A stretch of 64,000 bases of DNA from Alloyangia pacifica (GCF_003111685.1 NZ_CP022189.1:822001-886000), one strand, 5' to 3'; positions 25,430 to 35,457 are shown, numbered from the stretch's first letter. Notes: generated from the letters alone by a model not told the origin. Made by a program: numbers and translations.

Positions 25430-26110
25430 ATGCTTCCTTGGGATCTTCTCGCCACCGCCACCGCGCCCGGGGGCGACACCCTGCGCCTGTTCCGGCGCGG
25501 AGAGGAATATTCCATTCGTCTCAGCGACGGGAACGAGCTGATGAACAGCCGGCTCGGCGGCTCCGAGGAGGCGCTGGCGACCCTTGCTTTCGAGCGGCTG
25601 TCCGGGCGCCCCGCGCCGCGCGTGCTGATCGGCGGGCTGGGCATGGGCTTCACACTGCGCGCGGCGCAGGCGGTCGCGCCGGCCGGGGCGCAGCTTATCG
25701 TCTCGGAGATCGTCCCGGAGCTGATCGCCTGGGCGACGGATCACATGCGGGTGGTCTTCGGCGAGTGCCTCGCGGATCCCCGTGTCGAGGTTCGGTCCGG
25801 CGACGTGGTTGCGGAGATCGGCGGCGCGCAGGGGGCTTATGACGCGATCCTGCTCGATGTCGACAATGGTCCCGGCGGGTTGACCCGCGCCGGCAATGAC
25901 ACGCTTTACGGTGAGCGCGGCCTGCAGATGGCCCATCGGGCGCTGACCCCGGGCGGGATCCTGGCGGTCTGGTCGGCGCATCCCGACGAGGGGTTCACCC
26001 GCCGGCTCGGGCGCTCCGGTTTCGAGGCCAAGGCACATATGGTGCGTGCCGGCAGAACCAGGCGCGGATCGCGTCACACGGTGTGGATTGCGCGGCGAAA
26101 GGGCGCTTGA
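25430..26110 (+). CDS. Spermidine-synthase-like SAM-dependent methyltransferase fold protein
   Basis: A 226-residue Rossmann-fold protein resembling the SpeE-like catalytic domain. VLIGGLGMGFTLRAA (near residues 63-77) is motif I, VSEIVPELIAWA supplies the acidic ribose-binding residue, and YDAILLDVDNGP follows. True spermidine synthases are longer and have a gate-keeper loop with tyrosines that is not evident here. Role unknown; polyamine transfer or methylation are both possible. The ATG at 25,430 follows AGGA; the frame is open upstream but not conserved. Confidence 0.8.
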   Translation: MLPWDLLATATAPGGDTLRLFRRGEEYSIRLSDGNELMNSRLGGSEEALATLAFERLSGRPAPRVLIGGLGMGFTLRAAQAVAPAGAQLIVSEIVPELIAWATDHMRVVFGECLADPRVEVRSGDVVAEIGGAQGAYDAILLDVDNGPGGLTRAGNDTLYGERGLQMAHRALTPGGILAVWSAHPDEGFTRRLGRSGFEAKAHMVRAGRTRRGSRHTVWIARRKGA

Positions 26111-26172
26111 GGGCGCTCTGATGAGCGGAGCAAACCTGAGGGATCGCGAAGCGCCGTATCCTGTAGGGAAGG

Positions 26173-26262
26173 TGGCGGAGACGAAGGGATTCGAACCCTC
26201 GAGACGGTTTCCCGCCTGCACCCTTAGCAGGGGTGTGCCTTCGACCACTCGGCCACGTCTCC
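26173..26262 (-). tRNA. tRNA-Ser (anticodon GCT)
   Basis: A 90-nt class II tRNA with encoded CCA on the minus strand. The acceptor stem is GGAGACG/CGTCTCC with discriminator G, the anticodon arm CACCC-CTGCTAA-GGGTG gives GCT, and a long variable arm precedes the GGTTCGAATCC T loop. It reads AGC/AGU codons. Confidence 0.95.
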
Positions 26263-26531
26263 GCTGACGCGTATATCCAAGCGAACATGGGAACCACAAG
26301 GCGAAACTGGCCTGTCGTGGAAAAATTTCTCTGCGGCCGAAAACCGTTTGGGACGATGCGTCGGGGGGACGCAGGGTAACCCGCGGGGCGGCCTCCAGAG
26401 GGGGGCATTGGTCAGCCGGGTCGGTCCGTGGGGCGCGCTCGCGCCCAGTGCGCAGGCCTGCCGCCGCACTGGCAAGCCCGGGCAACTTCCGCTAAGAGCG
26501 CGACAACTCCAGATTCATTCGCGGGACGAAC

Positions 26532-28241
26532 ATGGCACGTCATCTGATCACCTCGGCGATCCCCTACATCAACGGGATCAAGCATCTCGGCAACCTCGTG
26601 GGCAGCCAGCTTCCGGCCGACCTCTTTGCGCGCTACCAACGAGCCCGCGGCAACGAGGTGCTCTTCCTCTGCGCCACCGACGAGCATGGCACCCCCGCCG
26701 AGCTCGCCGCCGCCAAGGCCGGCAAGCCGGTGGCCGAGTATTGCGCCGAGATGCACGAGGTGCAGTCGAAGATCGCCGATGGGTTCCGCCTCAGCTTCGA
26801 TCACTTCGGCCGTTCGTCGAGCCCGCAGAACCACAGGCTGACCCAGCATTTCGCCGGTGTGCTTGCCGAGCGCGGGCTCATCCGCGAAGTGTCCGAGACG
26901 CAGATGTACTCGCCGACCGACGGGCGCTACCTGCCGGACCGCTACATCGAGGGCACCTGCCCGAACTGCGGCTTCGAGGATGCGCGCGGCGACCAGTGCG
27001 ACAACTGCACCAAGCAACTCGACCCGGTGGACCTGATCAACCCGCGCTCGGTGATCTCGGGCGCGACCGACCTCGAGATGCGCGAGACCAAGCACCTTTA
27101 TCTCTGCCAGAGCCTGATCAAGGATGAGATCGAGGCCTGGATCGACAGCAAGAACGATTGGCCGGTGCTGACCACCTCGATCGCCAAGAAATGGCTGCAC
27201 GACGGCGACGGGCTGCAGGACCGGGGCATCACCCGCGACCTCGACTGGGGCATCCCCGTCAAGAAGGGCGATGCAGATTGGCCCGGTATGGAAGGCAAGG
27301 TTTTCTACGTCTGGTTCGACGCGCCGATCGAATACATCGCCTGCGCGCAGGAATGGGTCGATGCCGGAAAGGGCGACGACTGGGAACGCTGGTGGCGCAC
27401 CGACAAGGGCGCCGAGGACGTGACCTACACCCAGTTCATGGGCAAGGACAACGTGCCTTTCCACACGCTCACCTTCCCCGCCACGATCCTCGGGTCGGGC
27501 GAGCCGTGGAAGCTGGTCGATTACATCAAGTCGTTCAACTACCTCAACTACGACGGCGGCCAGTTCTCGACGTCCCGTGGCCGCGGCGTCTTCATGGACC
27601 AGGCGCTGGAGATTCTGCCCGCCGACTACTGGCGCTGGTGGCTGCTCAGCCACGCGCCGGAAAGCTCGGACAGCGAATTCACATGGGAGAACTTCCAGTC
27701 CTCGGTGAACAAGGACCTTGCAGACGTGCTTGGCAACTTCGCCAGCCGCGTCACCAAGTTCTGCCGCTCGAAGTTCGGCGAAGTGGTGCCCGAGGGCAGT
27801 GCCATGGGCGCGCTCGAGACCAAGCTGATCGCCGACCTCGCCGAGAAGATCCGCGAGTACGAGGCGCAGATGGAGGCGCATGAGGTCCGCAAGGCGGCCG
27901 GCGCGCTCCGCGCCGCCTGGGTGCTCGGCAACGAGTACCTGCAGGAGGCGGCGCCTTGGTCGACCTTCAAGACTGACCCCGAGGCAGCGGCGATGCAGAT
28001 CCGCCTCGCGCTCAACATGATCCGCCTTTACGCGGTGATCTCCTCGCCCTTCATCCCCGACGCCTCGGCACAGCTTCTGGCGGCGCTGAAGACCGAAGAT
28101 GACAGTTGGCCGGGAGACCTTGACGCGGCGCTGAGCACGCTGCCCGCGGGCCACGTCTTCGAGGTGCCCGAGGTGACCTTCCGCAAGATCACCGACGCCG
28201 AGCGCGAAGACTGGCAGGAGCGCTTCGCCGGCACGCGCTGA
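26532..28241 (+). CDS. metG: Methionine-tRNA ligase
   Basis: A 569-residue class I synthetase that charges elongator and initiator tRNA-Met. The HIGH-type motif is in [14 protein letters not shown] near the N-terminus. A zinc-binding knuckle CPNCG/CDNC lies in the connective peptide (about residues 140-160), and the KMSKS equivalent is FSTSRG. The anticodon-binding helical domain fills the last 200 residues. No C-terminal tRNA-binding extension is present, as is common in this clade. A hairpin follows the stop, shared with convergent aqpZ. Confidence 0.98.
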   Translation: MARHLITSAIPYINGIKHLGNLVGSQLPADLFARYQRARGNEVLFLCATDEHGTPAELAAAKAGKPVAEYCAEMHEVQSKIADGFRLSFDHFGRSSSPQNHRLTQHFAGVLAERGLIREVSETQMYSPTDGRYLPDRYIEGTCPNCGFEDARGDQCDNCTKQLDPVDLINPRSVISGATDLEMRETKHLYLCQSLIKDEIEAWIDSKNDWPVLTTSIAKKWLHDGDGLQDRGITRDLDWGIPVKKGDADWPGMEGKVFYVWFDAPIEYIACAQEWVDAGKGDDWERWWRTDKGAEDVTYTQFMGKDNVPFHTLTFPATILGSGEPWKLVDYIKSFNYLNYDGGQFSTSRGRGVFMDQALEILPADYWRWWLLSHAPESSDSEFTWENFQSSVNKDLADVLGNFASRVTKFCRSKFGEVVPEGSAMGALETKLIADLAEKIREYEAQMEAHEVRKAAGALRAAWVLGNEYLQEAAPWSTFKTDPEAAAMQIRLALNMIRLYAVISSPFIPDASAQLLAALKTEDDSWPGDLDAALSTLPAGHVFEVPEVTFRKITDAEREDWQERFAGTR

Positions 28242-28274
28242 GCCGCCTTCGCCGGGTGCATTCGGCAGAACATC

Positions 28275-28306
28275 AAAAGAAGCGCGGTCCGGAGGGCCGC
28301 GCTCTT
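28275..28306. terminator. Bidirectional terminator between metG and aqpZ
   Basis: A GC-rich stem (AGCGCGG / CCGCGCT) flanked by AAAAGA on the left and TCTTCT on the right sits in the 74-bp gap between the convergent stops. Either strand gives a hairpin followed by a U-leaning tract. Confidence 0.7.
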
Positions 28307-28315
28307 CTGTTGGCG

Positions 28316-29047
28316 TCACTTGCTCGGCACGCCGCCCTCGACGATGCCGGTGGGGGTCGGGCTGAGCCAGCTGTAGAGCAACCCGCCAAGCGCTCCGCCC
28401 AGCAGCGGTGCGAGCCAGAACAGCCAGAGCTGCCCCAGCGCCCAGCCCCCGACGAAGAGCGCCGGTCCGGTGCTGCGGGCCGGGTTCACCGAGGTGTTGG
28501 TGACCGGGATGCTGATCAGGTGGATGAGCGTCAGCGCCAGGCCAATGGCCAGTGGCGCAAAGCCCACCGGCGCCTGCCCGTGCGTGGTGCCCATGATGAT
28601 GAAAAGGAACATCATCGTCAGCACCACCTCGGCGACGAGACTCGAGACCAGCGAATAGCCCCCGGGGCTGTGCTCGGCATAGCCGTTGGCGGCAAAGCCC
28701 GAGGCCACCACGTCGAACTCCGGCACGCCGCTGGCGACCACGTAGAGCACCGCGGCGCCGAGGATCGCACCGATCACCTGTGCAAGGACGTAAGGCAGGA
28801 TGTCCGAGGCCGGGAAGCGCCCGCCCGCCGCAAGCCCCACCGTCACCGCGGGGTTGAGATGGCAGCCCGAGACATGGCCGATTGCATAGGCCATGGTCAG
28901 CACCGTCAGGCCAAAGGCCAGCGAGACGCCAAGCAGCCCGATCCCCACCTCGGGAAAGGACGCCGCCAGCACCGCAGAACCGCAGCCGCCAAACGTCAGC
29001 CAGAAGGTGCCAATGAGCTCGGCCGCGTATTTTCGGGAAGTCCCCAT
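28316..29047 (-). CDS. aqpZ: Aquaporin Z
   Basis: A 243-residue MIP-family channel with six membrane segments and two half-helices carrying the NPA motifs (HLNPAVTVG near residue 64 and [10 protein letters not shown] near 185). The selectivity arginine follows the second NPA. The second half resembles water-selective AqpZ rather than glycerol channels, which usually have an NPARD motif. It gives rapid water flow across the inner membrane under osmotic change. Confidence 0.94.
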   Translation of the reverse strand: MGTSRKYAAELIGTFWLTFGGCGSAVLAASFPEVGIGLLGVSLAFGLTVLTMAYAIGHVSGCHLNPAVTVGLAAGGRFPASDILPYVLAQVIGAILGAAVLYVVASGVPEFDVVASGFAANGYAEHSPGGYSLVSSLVAEVVLTMMFLFIIMGTTHGQAPVGFAPLAIGLALTLIHLISIPVTNTSVNPARSTGPALFVGGWALGQLWLFWLAPLLGGALGGLLYSWLSPTPTGIVEGGVPSK

Positions 29048-29375
29048 CGCAAACTCCTAAATTGAAATGTGTTCTGAAAAATAGTCCAGCGGGATACTGG
29101 CACCGGAGGCCGAGCGCGCAAAGCGCTTTTGCAGCTCCACCCCCGGAACAAACGACGCGGCGCGAAGAGGGCGCATGCTGCTGCGGCAGAGCGCTGGCGC
29201 GTTCGGGTGCCGAGGGGCGCTGACCTGCCGCAGGCCCGCCCTGCCGGGGGAGGGGGTCGGGTGCGCGCACATGTGATGCGCATCGGGCGTGTCTCAAGGG
29301 CAGCCTGCGCGCCGGGGGCTTGGCTTCCCCGCTCAGGCCACTAGTGTCGCGCCGAGCGCTAACAGGAGACACCCG
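29048..29375. other. Divergent gap between aqpZ and the aldo/keto reductase gene
   Basis: About 330 bases with no credible gene. The first 40 bases next to aqpZ are AT-richer (AAATTGAAATGTG) and probably hold its promoter. The remainder is GC-rich with chance open frames on both strands. Confidence 0.4.
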
Positions 29376-30416
29376 ATGAAGAAAAACCCGCTGGGCCGCA
29401 CAGGCATGTCGGTGACCGAGCTCTGCCTCGGCACCATGACATATGGCAACCAGACGCCGCCCGAGGATGCCTTTGCGCAGATCGAGCGCGCGCTGGATGC
29501 CGGCATCAACTTCATGGACACCGCCGAGATGTACCCGGTGAACCCGGTGAAGGCCGAGACGGTGGGCCGCACCGAGGAAATCCTTGGCGACTGGTTCGCC
29601 AAGTCCGGCCGCCGCGGCGAGTGGATCCTCGCCAGCAAGCACACCGGCCCGTCGAAGCTGGTGCGCGATGAGGCGCCGATCAGCTCCGAGACCATCCCGG
29701 TGGCGGTCGAAGCCTCGCTGAAGCGGCTGAAGACTGATTACATCGACCTCTACCAGTTCCATTGGCCGAACCGCGGCAGCTACGCCTTCCGCCAGAACTG
29801 GACCTTCGCGCCCTGGACGCAGGACCGCGAGGCGACCCGCCAGCACATGGCCGACGCCCTCGGCGCGCTGCAGCGTGAGGTTGACCGCGGCACCATCCGC
29901 GCCTTTGGCCTGTCCAACGACAGCGCCTGGGGCACCGCGGAGTGGCTGCGTATGGCGGCGGAAGTGGGCGGCCCGCGGGTCGCCTCGGTGCAGAACGAAT
30001 ACTCGCTGCTCTACCGGATGGCCGATACCGACCTTGGCGAGCTGATGGTCAACGAGGACGTTGGCCTGCTGCCCTATTCGCCGCTCGGCGCGGGCCTGCT
30101 GACCGGCAAGTACCAGAACGGCGCGCTTCCCGAAGGCTCGCGCATGGCGATCAACGGCGATCTCGGCGGACGCAAGACCGACCGCGTTTTCCCGGCGGTC
30201 GCGGCCTACATCGAGCTTGCGCAGGAATTCGGGCTCGATCCGGTGCACATGGCGCTGGCGTGGTCGGCGCGCCGGCCCTTCGTTGCCTCGTCGATCTTCG
30301 GCGCCACCACGCTCGGCCAGCTCGAGCATCTGCTCGGCGCGGCGGAGGTGACGCTGCCCGGCGAGCTGCTTGAGCGCATCGACGCGACCCACAAGGCGCA
30401 TCCGCTGCCCTATTAA
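29376..30416 (+). CDS. Aldo/keto reductase (Tas-like)
   Basis: A 346-residue TIM-barrel NADPH-dependent reductase. The catalytic tetrad residues are visible: Asp in FMDTAEMY with Tyr following, Lys in ILASKHTG, and His in YQFHWPNRG. The long insertion and length match E. coli Tas. The C-terminal cofactor-binding segment (SSIFGATTLGQLE) is present. The start at 29,376 follows an AGGAG site. Substrate unknown; the family reduces aldehydes and ketones. Confidence 0.93.
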   Translation: MKKNPLGRTGMSVTELCLGTMTYGNQTPPEDAFAQIERALDAGINFMDTAEMYPVNPVKAETVGRTEEILGDWFAKSGRRGEWILASKHTGPSKLVRDEAPISSETIPVAVEASLKRLKTDYIDLYQFHWPNRGSYAFRQNWTFAPWTQDREATRQHMADALGALQREVDRGTIRAFGLSNDSAWGTAEWLRMAAEVGGPRVASVQNEYSLLYRMADTDLGELMVNEDVGLLPYSPLGAGLLTGKYQNGALPEGSRMAINGDLGGRKTDRVFPAVAAYIELAQEFGLDPVHMALAWSARRPFVASSIFGATTLGQLEHLLGAAEVTLPGELLERIDATHKAHPLPY

Positions 30417-30498
30417 CGCCCGGGAGCCGCGCCGGCTCCTGCACAAAAGGGCGCGGGGAGGATTGCTCCGCGCCCGCTTCGCCGCTACATCGCGGCGC

Positions 30499-31212
30499 AT
30501 GACCAGCTCGAACAAGCATCCCGGCGCCCCGTGGCGCAATTTCTACGGCCGCGTGAAGGGCAAGTCCCTGCGCCCGAGCCAGGAGACTTACCTCGAAGAG
30601 GACCTGGCGAAGCTCTCGCCGGGGGCGGTCGACTGGGAGGTGAACCCCGAGCGCGAGAACCTCGATCTTCAGGCGATGTTCGGCGGCAAGCCGGTCTGGC
30701 TGGAAATCGGCTTCGGCGGCGGCGAGCACCTTGTGCACCAGGCCGCCACGCATCCGCACATGGGGATCATCGGCTGCGAGCCCTATATCAACGGCGTCGC
30801 CATGCTGCTGGGCAAGATCCGGCAGGCGGGGGTCGAGAACCTCAAGGTGTACCCCGGTGATGCCCGCAACATGTTCGACGTGCTGCCGGACGAGAGCATC
30901 GACAAGGCCTTCCTGAACTATCCCGATCCCTGGCCGAAGACGCGCCACCACCGCCGCCGTTTCGTCACGCAGGAGCATCTCGAGCCACTGGCCCGGGCGC
31001 TGAAGCCGGGTGCCGAGTTCCGCGTGGCCACCGACATTCCCGACTACGTGCGCCAGACGCTGCAGGAGGTGCCGAAGGCGGGCTTCGAGTGGCTGGCCGA
31101 GGGGCCGAGCAACTGGCGCGCCCCCTGGGATGACTGGATTTCGACCCGTTACGAGCAAAAAGCCCTGCGCGAGGGTCGTACGCCACATTACCTCACGTTC
31201 CGAAAGCGCTGA
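30499..31212 (+). CDS. trmB: tRNA (guanine-N7)-methyltransferase
   Basis: A 237-residue SAM-dependent enzyme that makes 7-methylguanosine at position 46 of many tRNAs. Motif I is in WLEIGFGGGEHL and the family signature NYPDPWPKTRHHRRR is intact. A C-terminal RYEQKAL segment, typical of substrate contact, is present. The gene lies between tRNA-Ser/metG and tRNA-Met in a translation-rich stretch. A strong terminator follows. Confidence 0.97.
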   Translation: MTSSNKHPGAPWRNFYGRVKGKSLRPSQETYLEEDLAKLSPGAVDWEVNPERENLDLQAMFGGKPVWLEIGFGGGEHLVHQAATHPHMGIIGCEPYINGVAMLLGKIRQAGVENLKVYPGDARNMFDVLPDESIDKAFLNYPDPWPKTRHHRRRFVTQEHLEPLARALKPGAEFRVATDIPDYVRQTLQEVPKAGFEWLAEGPSNWRAPWDDWISTRYEQKALREGRTPHYLTFRKR

Positions 31213-31257
31213 GTCGCGCTCGCGCGCCGCGGCGCACGCACCAGCGGAAATCCTGGA

Positions 31258-31291
31258 CGGGCAGGGCGCATGCGCTCTGCCCGCTTTTCTT
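31258..31291 (+). terminator. Rho-independent terminator after trmB
   Basis: A long near-perfect stem (CGGGCAG..CTGCCCG, extended inward through CGCA/TGCG) is followed by CTTTTCTTT, 45 bases after the trmB stop. The 240 bases from here to tRNA-Met hold no gene I can support. Confidence 0.8.
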
Positions 31292-31531
31292 TGCGGTCAC
31301 AGGACCCTGTTCCCGCGGGCGCGGAGACTGTCGGATGTGGGGGAGGCTGGCTCGACGTGGGGCCGACGTGGGGCCACCGGGACGCGTCGAGCCGGGCGCA
31401 CGCCGCGTGGCAGGGCCAAGGCTTTCGATATCGGCGAGGGCGTGGGCGGCCGAGCAGTCTCGGGACGGCAAAATCGCGCGGCCGCGCGCGTGCCTCGTGC
31501 GGGAATGGACTGCCGTGAAAGGAAAGACTTC

Positions 31532-31608
31532 TGGTAGCGGAGGAGGGACTTGAACCCCCGACACGCGGATTATGATTCCGCTGCTCTAACCAACTGAGCT
31601 ACTCCGCC
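31532..31608 (-). tRNA. tRNA-Met (elongator, anticodon CAT)
   Basis: A 77-nt cloverleaf with encoded CCA on the minus strand. The acceptor is GGCGGAG/CTCCGCT (G-U first pair), the anticodon arm GCGGA-ATCATAA-TCCGC gives CAT, and the T loop is GGTTCAAGTCC. The paired first base and the lack of the GGG/CCC anticodon stem mark it as elongator rather than initiator. Confidence 0.93.
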
Positions 31609-31700
31609 AAGAAGTGAGCGCTGAATATGGGTATGGGCCGAGAGGGTCAAGCGGAAAAATCGCCTGCCGTTGCGGAAATTCCGCGCCTTTCCGCAGGACC

Positions 31701-33008
31701 TCATTTCACGATGTCTTCGTCCCGAACGAAGAGGTTCGCCCAAGCCCTGTCGACCAGCTCTGGGGTCATCTTGTGGGGCCAGCCTTCGAAGTCGCAGATC
31801 GCTTTCATCTGATCGATGAGGAAGACCGGCTGGTAGTTCGCATAGAGGTTGTCGATGCTCGGATACTTGCTCTTCAGCAGGTAGACGAGCGAGGCCTCAT
31901 CCAGGACCATCTGCTTCTTGCGCGCGACCATCGCGAAGATCTTCAGGAAGTCTTGCTGGTTCGGCCCGTCAATCTTGATCTTGAAGAAGATCCGGCGCAG
32001 CGCCGCTTTGTCGAAGATCTCGTTGGGGTGGAAGTTGGTCGAAAAGATCACCAGCGTGTCGAAGGGCACCTCGAATTTTTCGCCCGACTGCAGCGCGAGG
32101 ATGTCCTTGCTTTCCTCCAGCGGTACGATCCAGCGGTTGACCAGCTTCTGCGGGGGCTCGGCCTGGCGGCCCAGGTCGTCGACGATGAAGAGCCCGCCGG
32201 TGGACTTGAGCTGCAGCGGTGCCTGGTAGGTGCGCGCGGTGGGGTTGTATACGAGATCGAGCATGTTCAGCGAAAGCTCGCCGCCGGTGATCACCGTGGG
32301 CCGGTCGCAGAGCACGTAGCGCGAGTCGAAGCGTGTGGTGCGACGTAGGCGGTTGGGGTCCTCGAGCTCGGTCTCGGCGGCCTTGTGCACGATTGGGTCG
32401 TAGACGGTGATGACCTGGCCGGAATATTCGATGGCGCGGGGCACGTAGATCCTGTCGCCGAGGGCCTCGCGGATGCCGTTGGAGATCGACGATTTGCCGT
32501 TACCCGGCGGTCCGTACATCAGGATAGATCGGCCGGCGCTCACTGCCGGGCCGAGGTGAGCGAGGAGCTCGCTTGGCAGCACGAGGTGCCCCATGGCGCC
32601 GGTGAGCGCCTCGCGGGTGACCTGTATGTTGCGGATCGACTGGCGTTGCACCTGCTCGCGATAGGCCGAGAGCGGCACCGGCATGGGGCCAAAGTACTCC
32701 GACTGCGACAGCGCGTCGAGCGCGCGCGCCTTGCCGCTGTCGGTGAGCTGGTAGTGCATCTCGCTGCTCAATGCGTCGCCACGGGTGCCCATGGCCTCGA
32801 TCAACCCCTGCCCGCGGGCGAGGTCGACCAGCTCCTGGGTGATGACGATCGGCAGGCAGACCGCGCGGGCCAGCTCGGTGATCACGTTGGTGTTCTTGCG
32901 GAACAGGGTCTTGAGGATGATGTCGCGCATCATCGTGCGGGGCAGCACCATGTCTTCCAGCCGCTTGGGGGCGGGCGGCGCGATCACGCCGGAGCTTTGC
33001 ATGTTCAT
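31701..33008 (-). CDS. AAA-family ATPase, possibly pilus-associated
   Basis: A 435-residue protein. Walker A GPPGNGKSS lies near residues 165-173 and Walker B-like GLFIVDDLGRQ near 275. A sensor-type segment, LVIFSTNFHPNEIFDKAALRR, follows. The N-terminal 150 residues contain a helical, winged-helix-like part. I start at Met 33,008 (MNMQSSGV); a longer frame upstream is non-conserved. It is encoded 1 kb from the Tad pilus locus, so a pilus or secretion accessory role is plausible, but the function is unknown. Confidence 0.8.
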   Translation of the reverse strand: MNMQSSGVIAPPAPKRLEDMVLPRTMMRDIILKTLFRKNTNVITELARAVCLPIVITQELVDLARGQGLIEAMGTRGDALSSEMHYQLTDSGKARALDALSQSEYFGPMPVPLSAYREQVQRQSIRNIQVTREALTGAMGHLVLPSELLAHLGPAVSAGRSILMYGPPGNGKSSISNGIREALGDRIYVPRAIEYSGQVITVYDPIVHKAAETELEDPNRLRRTTRFDSRYVLCDRPTVITGGELSLNMLDLVYNPTARTYQAPLQLKSTGGLFIVDDLGRQAEPPQKLVNRWIVPLEESKDILALQSGEKFEVPFDTLVIFSTNFHPNEIFDKAALRRIFFKIKIDGPNQQDFLKIFAMVARKKQMVLDEASLVYLLKSKYPSIDNLYANYQPVFLIDQMKAICDFEGWPHKMTPELVDRAWANLFVRDEDIVK

Positions 33009-33226
33009 CGGTCGAGCGCCCTGTCTTAACCCTATGTATGTCCTGTCGGCGGCCACAACCCAGAGCGGCCCGTCTGGCGCCAGTCCCTCCGCATGGTCCG
33101 CGTTGTTGCCGTTCAGGAAACTCCAGCATTGTGGCAAGAGCTTGTCTAGGCGCGGGAATTGCCGGGGCGGCTTGCGCGAATGGGTGGGTCGGGCGAGACT
33201 GGCGCGACTTGCGACGGGAGACCAGG

Positions 33227-34039
33227 ATGGCGGATCATATGACGGTCGGGGTGATCGGCGGCACGGGCATGCTCGGGCGGAGCATGGTGGCGGGCCTGCT
33301 TGGGAGCGGCGTGGTGGCGCCCCAGTCGCTGTGGGTGGCCAACCGCTCCGGCAACCGTGGTGACCTTCCCGAGGGGGTTCAGGTCACCGCCGATGCGCAG
33401 GTGCTGATCCGGGCCTGCGAGGTGGTGATCCTCTCGGTGCCGCCGGCGCACTTCGAGGCGCTGGAGGTGGCGGCCTCGGGCAAGCTGGTGATCTCGGTCA
33501 TGGCCGGGGTCTCGCGGGCGCGGATCGCCGCGCAGACTGGCGCCGAGCGCGTGGTGCGCGCCATGTCGAGCCCGGCGGCGGCGCAGCGGCTGGCTTTCTC
33601 GCCCTGGTGCGGGGATCTCGGGGACGAGGATGCCGCGCGGGTGGCGGCGCTTCTGGGGGCATGCGGCACCACGGTCCAGTTCGCGGACGAGGCGCAGATC
33701 GAGGTCTTCACCGCGCTCACTGGCCCGGTGCCGGGTTTTGTCGCGCAGTTTGCCGCCGCGATGGCCGACTATGCTGCGCGCCGCGGCGTGGCGCCGGAGG
33801 TGGCCGATATGGCGGTCCGGCAGCTCTTCCTAGCGTCGGGGCAGATGCTGGCCGAGACGGCTCCTACGCCGGAGGAGCACGTCGAGGAGATGATCGACTA
33901 CGCGGGCACCACGGCCGCCGGTCTGCTGGCGATGCGGTCGGCGGGGCTGCAGGCCGCGGTGGACGCGGGGCTCGATGCCGCCGTGGCGCGCACCCGCGAG
34001 ATCGCGGAGCAGGGGCCTCAGCCCGGGGTCGCACCGTAG
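33227..34039 (+). CDS. Pyrroline-5-carboxylate reductase family protein
   Basis: A 270-residue ProC-like NAD(P)-dependent reductase. The Rossmann motif VGVIGGTGMLGRSMV is at the N-terminus and the conserved helix EVFTALTGPVPGFVAQF is in the dimerisation domain. The first Rossmann glycine pattern (GGTGMLG) differs from the usual GxGxMG, and the C-terminal conserved TSPGGTT element of true ProC is replaced by a weaker IDYAGTTAAGLLAM. It may therefore act on another imine rather than make proline. It converges on the TadV gene with a 22-base overlap. Confidence 0.8.
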   Translation: MADHMTVGVIGGTGMLGRSMVAGLLGSGVVAPQSLWVANRSGNRGDLPEGVQVTADAQVLIRACEVVILSVPPAHFEALEVAASGKLVISVMAGVSRARIAAQTGAERVVRAMSSPAAAQRLAFSPWCGDLGDEDAARVAALLGACGTTVQFADEAQIEVFTALTGPVPGFVAQFAAAMADYAARRGVAPEVADMAVRQLFLASGQMLAETAPTPEEHVEEMIDYAGTTAAGLLAMRSAGLQAAVDAGLDAAVARTREIAEQGPQPGVAP

Positions 34040-34524
34040 AGCGCGCCGAGCAGCAGGTAGAGCCCGAGCGTTCCGGCCAGCGCCAGCCCCATGGGGAAGC
34101 GGCTGCCGCTCTGCCAGCTCTTCCAGTCGGGCGCGAGCTTGCGCAGCGGGCTGGCGCGCACCAGCCGGTGGCTGGCAAAGGCGGCCAGCAGCGTCGCGGC
34201 AAACAGCGCCATCACGAAGCGCAGATCGCCGAGGTGGATGAAGGGGGCGGCGGCGGCGGCGAATTTCGCGTCGCCCGCCCCGACGGCGCCCCCGGCATTG
34301 AGCGCGATCCCCGCGACCAGCACCGCGAGCATCTGCACGTAGCGCCAGGCATAGGACTCCAGTGGCAGCACGAAGGGGCCGATGACCACGAAGATCGCAA
34401 AGAGCGCGATCACCGCCTTGTTGAGGATCCGCATGTATTTCATGTCGGTGAAGCACACCCAGAGGCACACCACCAGGACCAGAGGCAAGAACCAGATCGC
34501 GGCGGTTGCGGAGATCACCAGCAT
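34018..34524 (-). CDS. Prepilin peptidase (TadV/CpaA)
   Basis: A 168-residue inner-membrane aspartyl peptidase with about five membrane segments. It cleaves the leader of Flp pilin at the conserved Gly. The two catalytic aspartates are visible, in FTDMKYMRILN (N-terminal loop) and in the GAGDAKF motif (family GxGD). It is the last gene of the Tad locus, ten bases after the TPR lipoprotein gene. It lacks the N-methyltransferase domain of PilD, as expected for Tad systems. Confidence 0.93.
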   Translation of the reverse strand: MLVISATAAIWFLPLVLVVCLWVCFTDMKYMRILNKAVIALFAIFVVIGPFVLPLESYAWRYVQMLAVLVAGIALNAGGAVGAGDAKFAAAAAPFIHLGDLRFVMALFAATLLAAFASHRLVRASPLRKLAPDWKSWQSGSRFPMGLALAGTLGLYLLLGALYGATPG

Positions 34525-34534
34525 GTCTCCGGCC

Positions 34535-35395
34535 TCAGTTCGTCACCGTGCCTTCCAGCGCATCCAATGCGCGGGCGGCGGCTTCGAAATGCTGCGGATG
34601 GGTTTCCAGCGCGTCGCGCAGCAGGCCCTTGCCGATCTCCACATCGCCGCGCTTGACCGCGGCAAGGCCCAGCGTCTGCAACAGCTCGGCGCGCTCGACT
34701 TGGGTCATTTGCATGACCGGCAGCGCGTAGTTGCCCTGCGCGCCGCGCGACAGAACCAGGTTGTTCTTGGCCGTGAACAGCTTGGGGTCCTGGCGGATGG
34801 CATCGGCAAACAGCTTTTCGGCATCGGCGTAGTCTCCGCGCGATAGCTTGGAGTAGCCCCAGTTGTTCAGCACCGAGGCGGGCTTGGTTGTCAGCCCCGA
34901 GGCGACCTCGTAGAAGCTGTCGGCCTTCTGCCATTCCTGGTGGCTGTCGGCGATCATCGCCTCGAGCCGGTAGCGCTGGAAGGACTCATGGGTGGGGGGG
35001 ATGCCGTCGAGCACCTGCTCGGCCCGCTCCCAGTTGTTGTTGCGGATCAGCGCGTCGGCGAGCGAGACGCGGTCCTCGTTGGTCGATCCCTCGTGGGCGA
35101 CGACCTGGGTCCAGGCGCTTGTCGCTTCGGGATAGCGCTTGGCGCGGATCAGAGATTTGGCAAGGCCGCGCTGAAAATCGATGCGGGCGGGGTCCTGTTC
35201 GGCGCTGCGCGAGAAATAGGCCACGGCCTCGTCAGGGTCGCCGGCGGTGAGCATGACCTCGGTCAGCCCGGCTCCGTCGATGGCGTTAACGCCGGAAAAT
35301 TCGCGATCCACCGCGTCCTTGTCGATTTCCTTCTCGCAGGCGGACAAGGCCACAAGGCCCGCCAAAAGGGCGATCAAAACTCTCGGGTGGCGCAT
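34535..35395 (-). CDS. TPR-repeat lipoprotein of the Tad pilus (TadD-like)
   Basis: A 286-residue predicted lipoprotein: the signal peptide ends with lipobox LVALSAC, so the mature protein starts at the Cys. At least four tetratricopeptide-like units fill the rest (for example VLNNWGYSKLSRGDYADAEK). TadD proteins are outer-membrane-associated lipoproteins that help assemble or localise the secretin. Its place between the second TPR gene and TadV fits. Confidence 0.85.
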   Translation of the reverse strand: MRHPRVLIALLAGLVALSACEKEIDKDAVDREFSGVNAIDGAGLTEVMLTAGDPDEAVAYFSRSAEQDPARIDFQRGLAKSLIRAKRYPEATSAWTQVVAHEGSTNEDRVSLADALIRNNNWERAEQVLDGIPPTHESFQRYRLEAMIADSHQEWQKADSFYEVASGLTTKPASVLNNWGYSKLSRGDYADAEKLFADAIRQDPKLFTAKNNLVLSRGAQGNYALPVMQMTQVERAELLQTLGLAAVKRGDVEIGKGLLRDALETHPQHFEAAARALDALEGTVTN

Positions 35396-35457
35396 TTCCT
35401 GCGTCCTCTTGCTGCTCGGACCTCTTGTGCTGGCTGGTCTGTGCCGTCTTTGCGGCC

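Noticed and set aside
26412..30539. A minus-strand open frame of 1375 codons
   Set aside because: It is antisense to metG and the aldo/keto reductase gene and overlaps aqpZ out of frame. Its translation is low-complexity and Arg/Gly/His-rich, as expected for a shadow in high-GC DNA.
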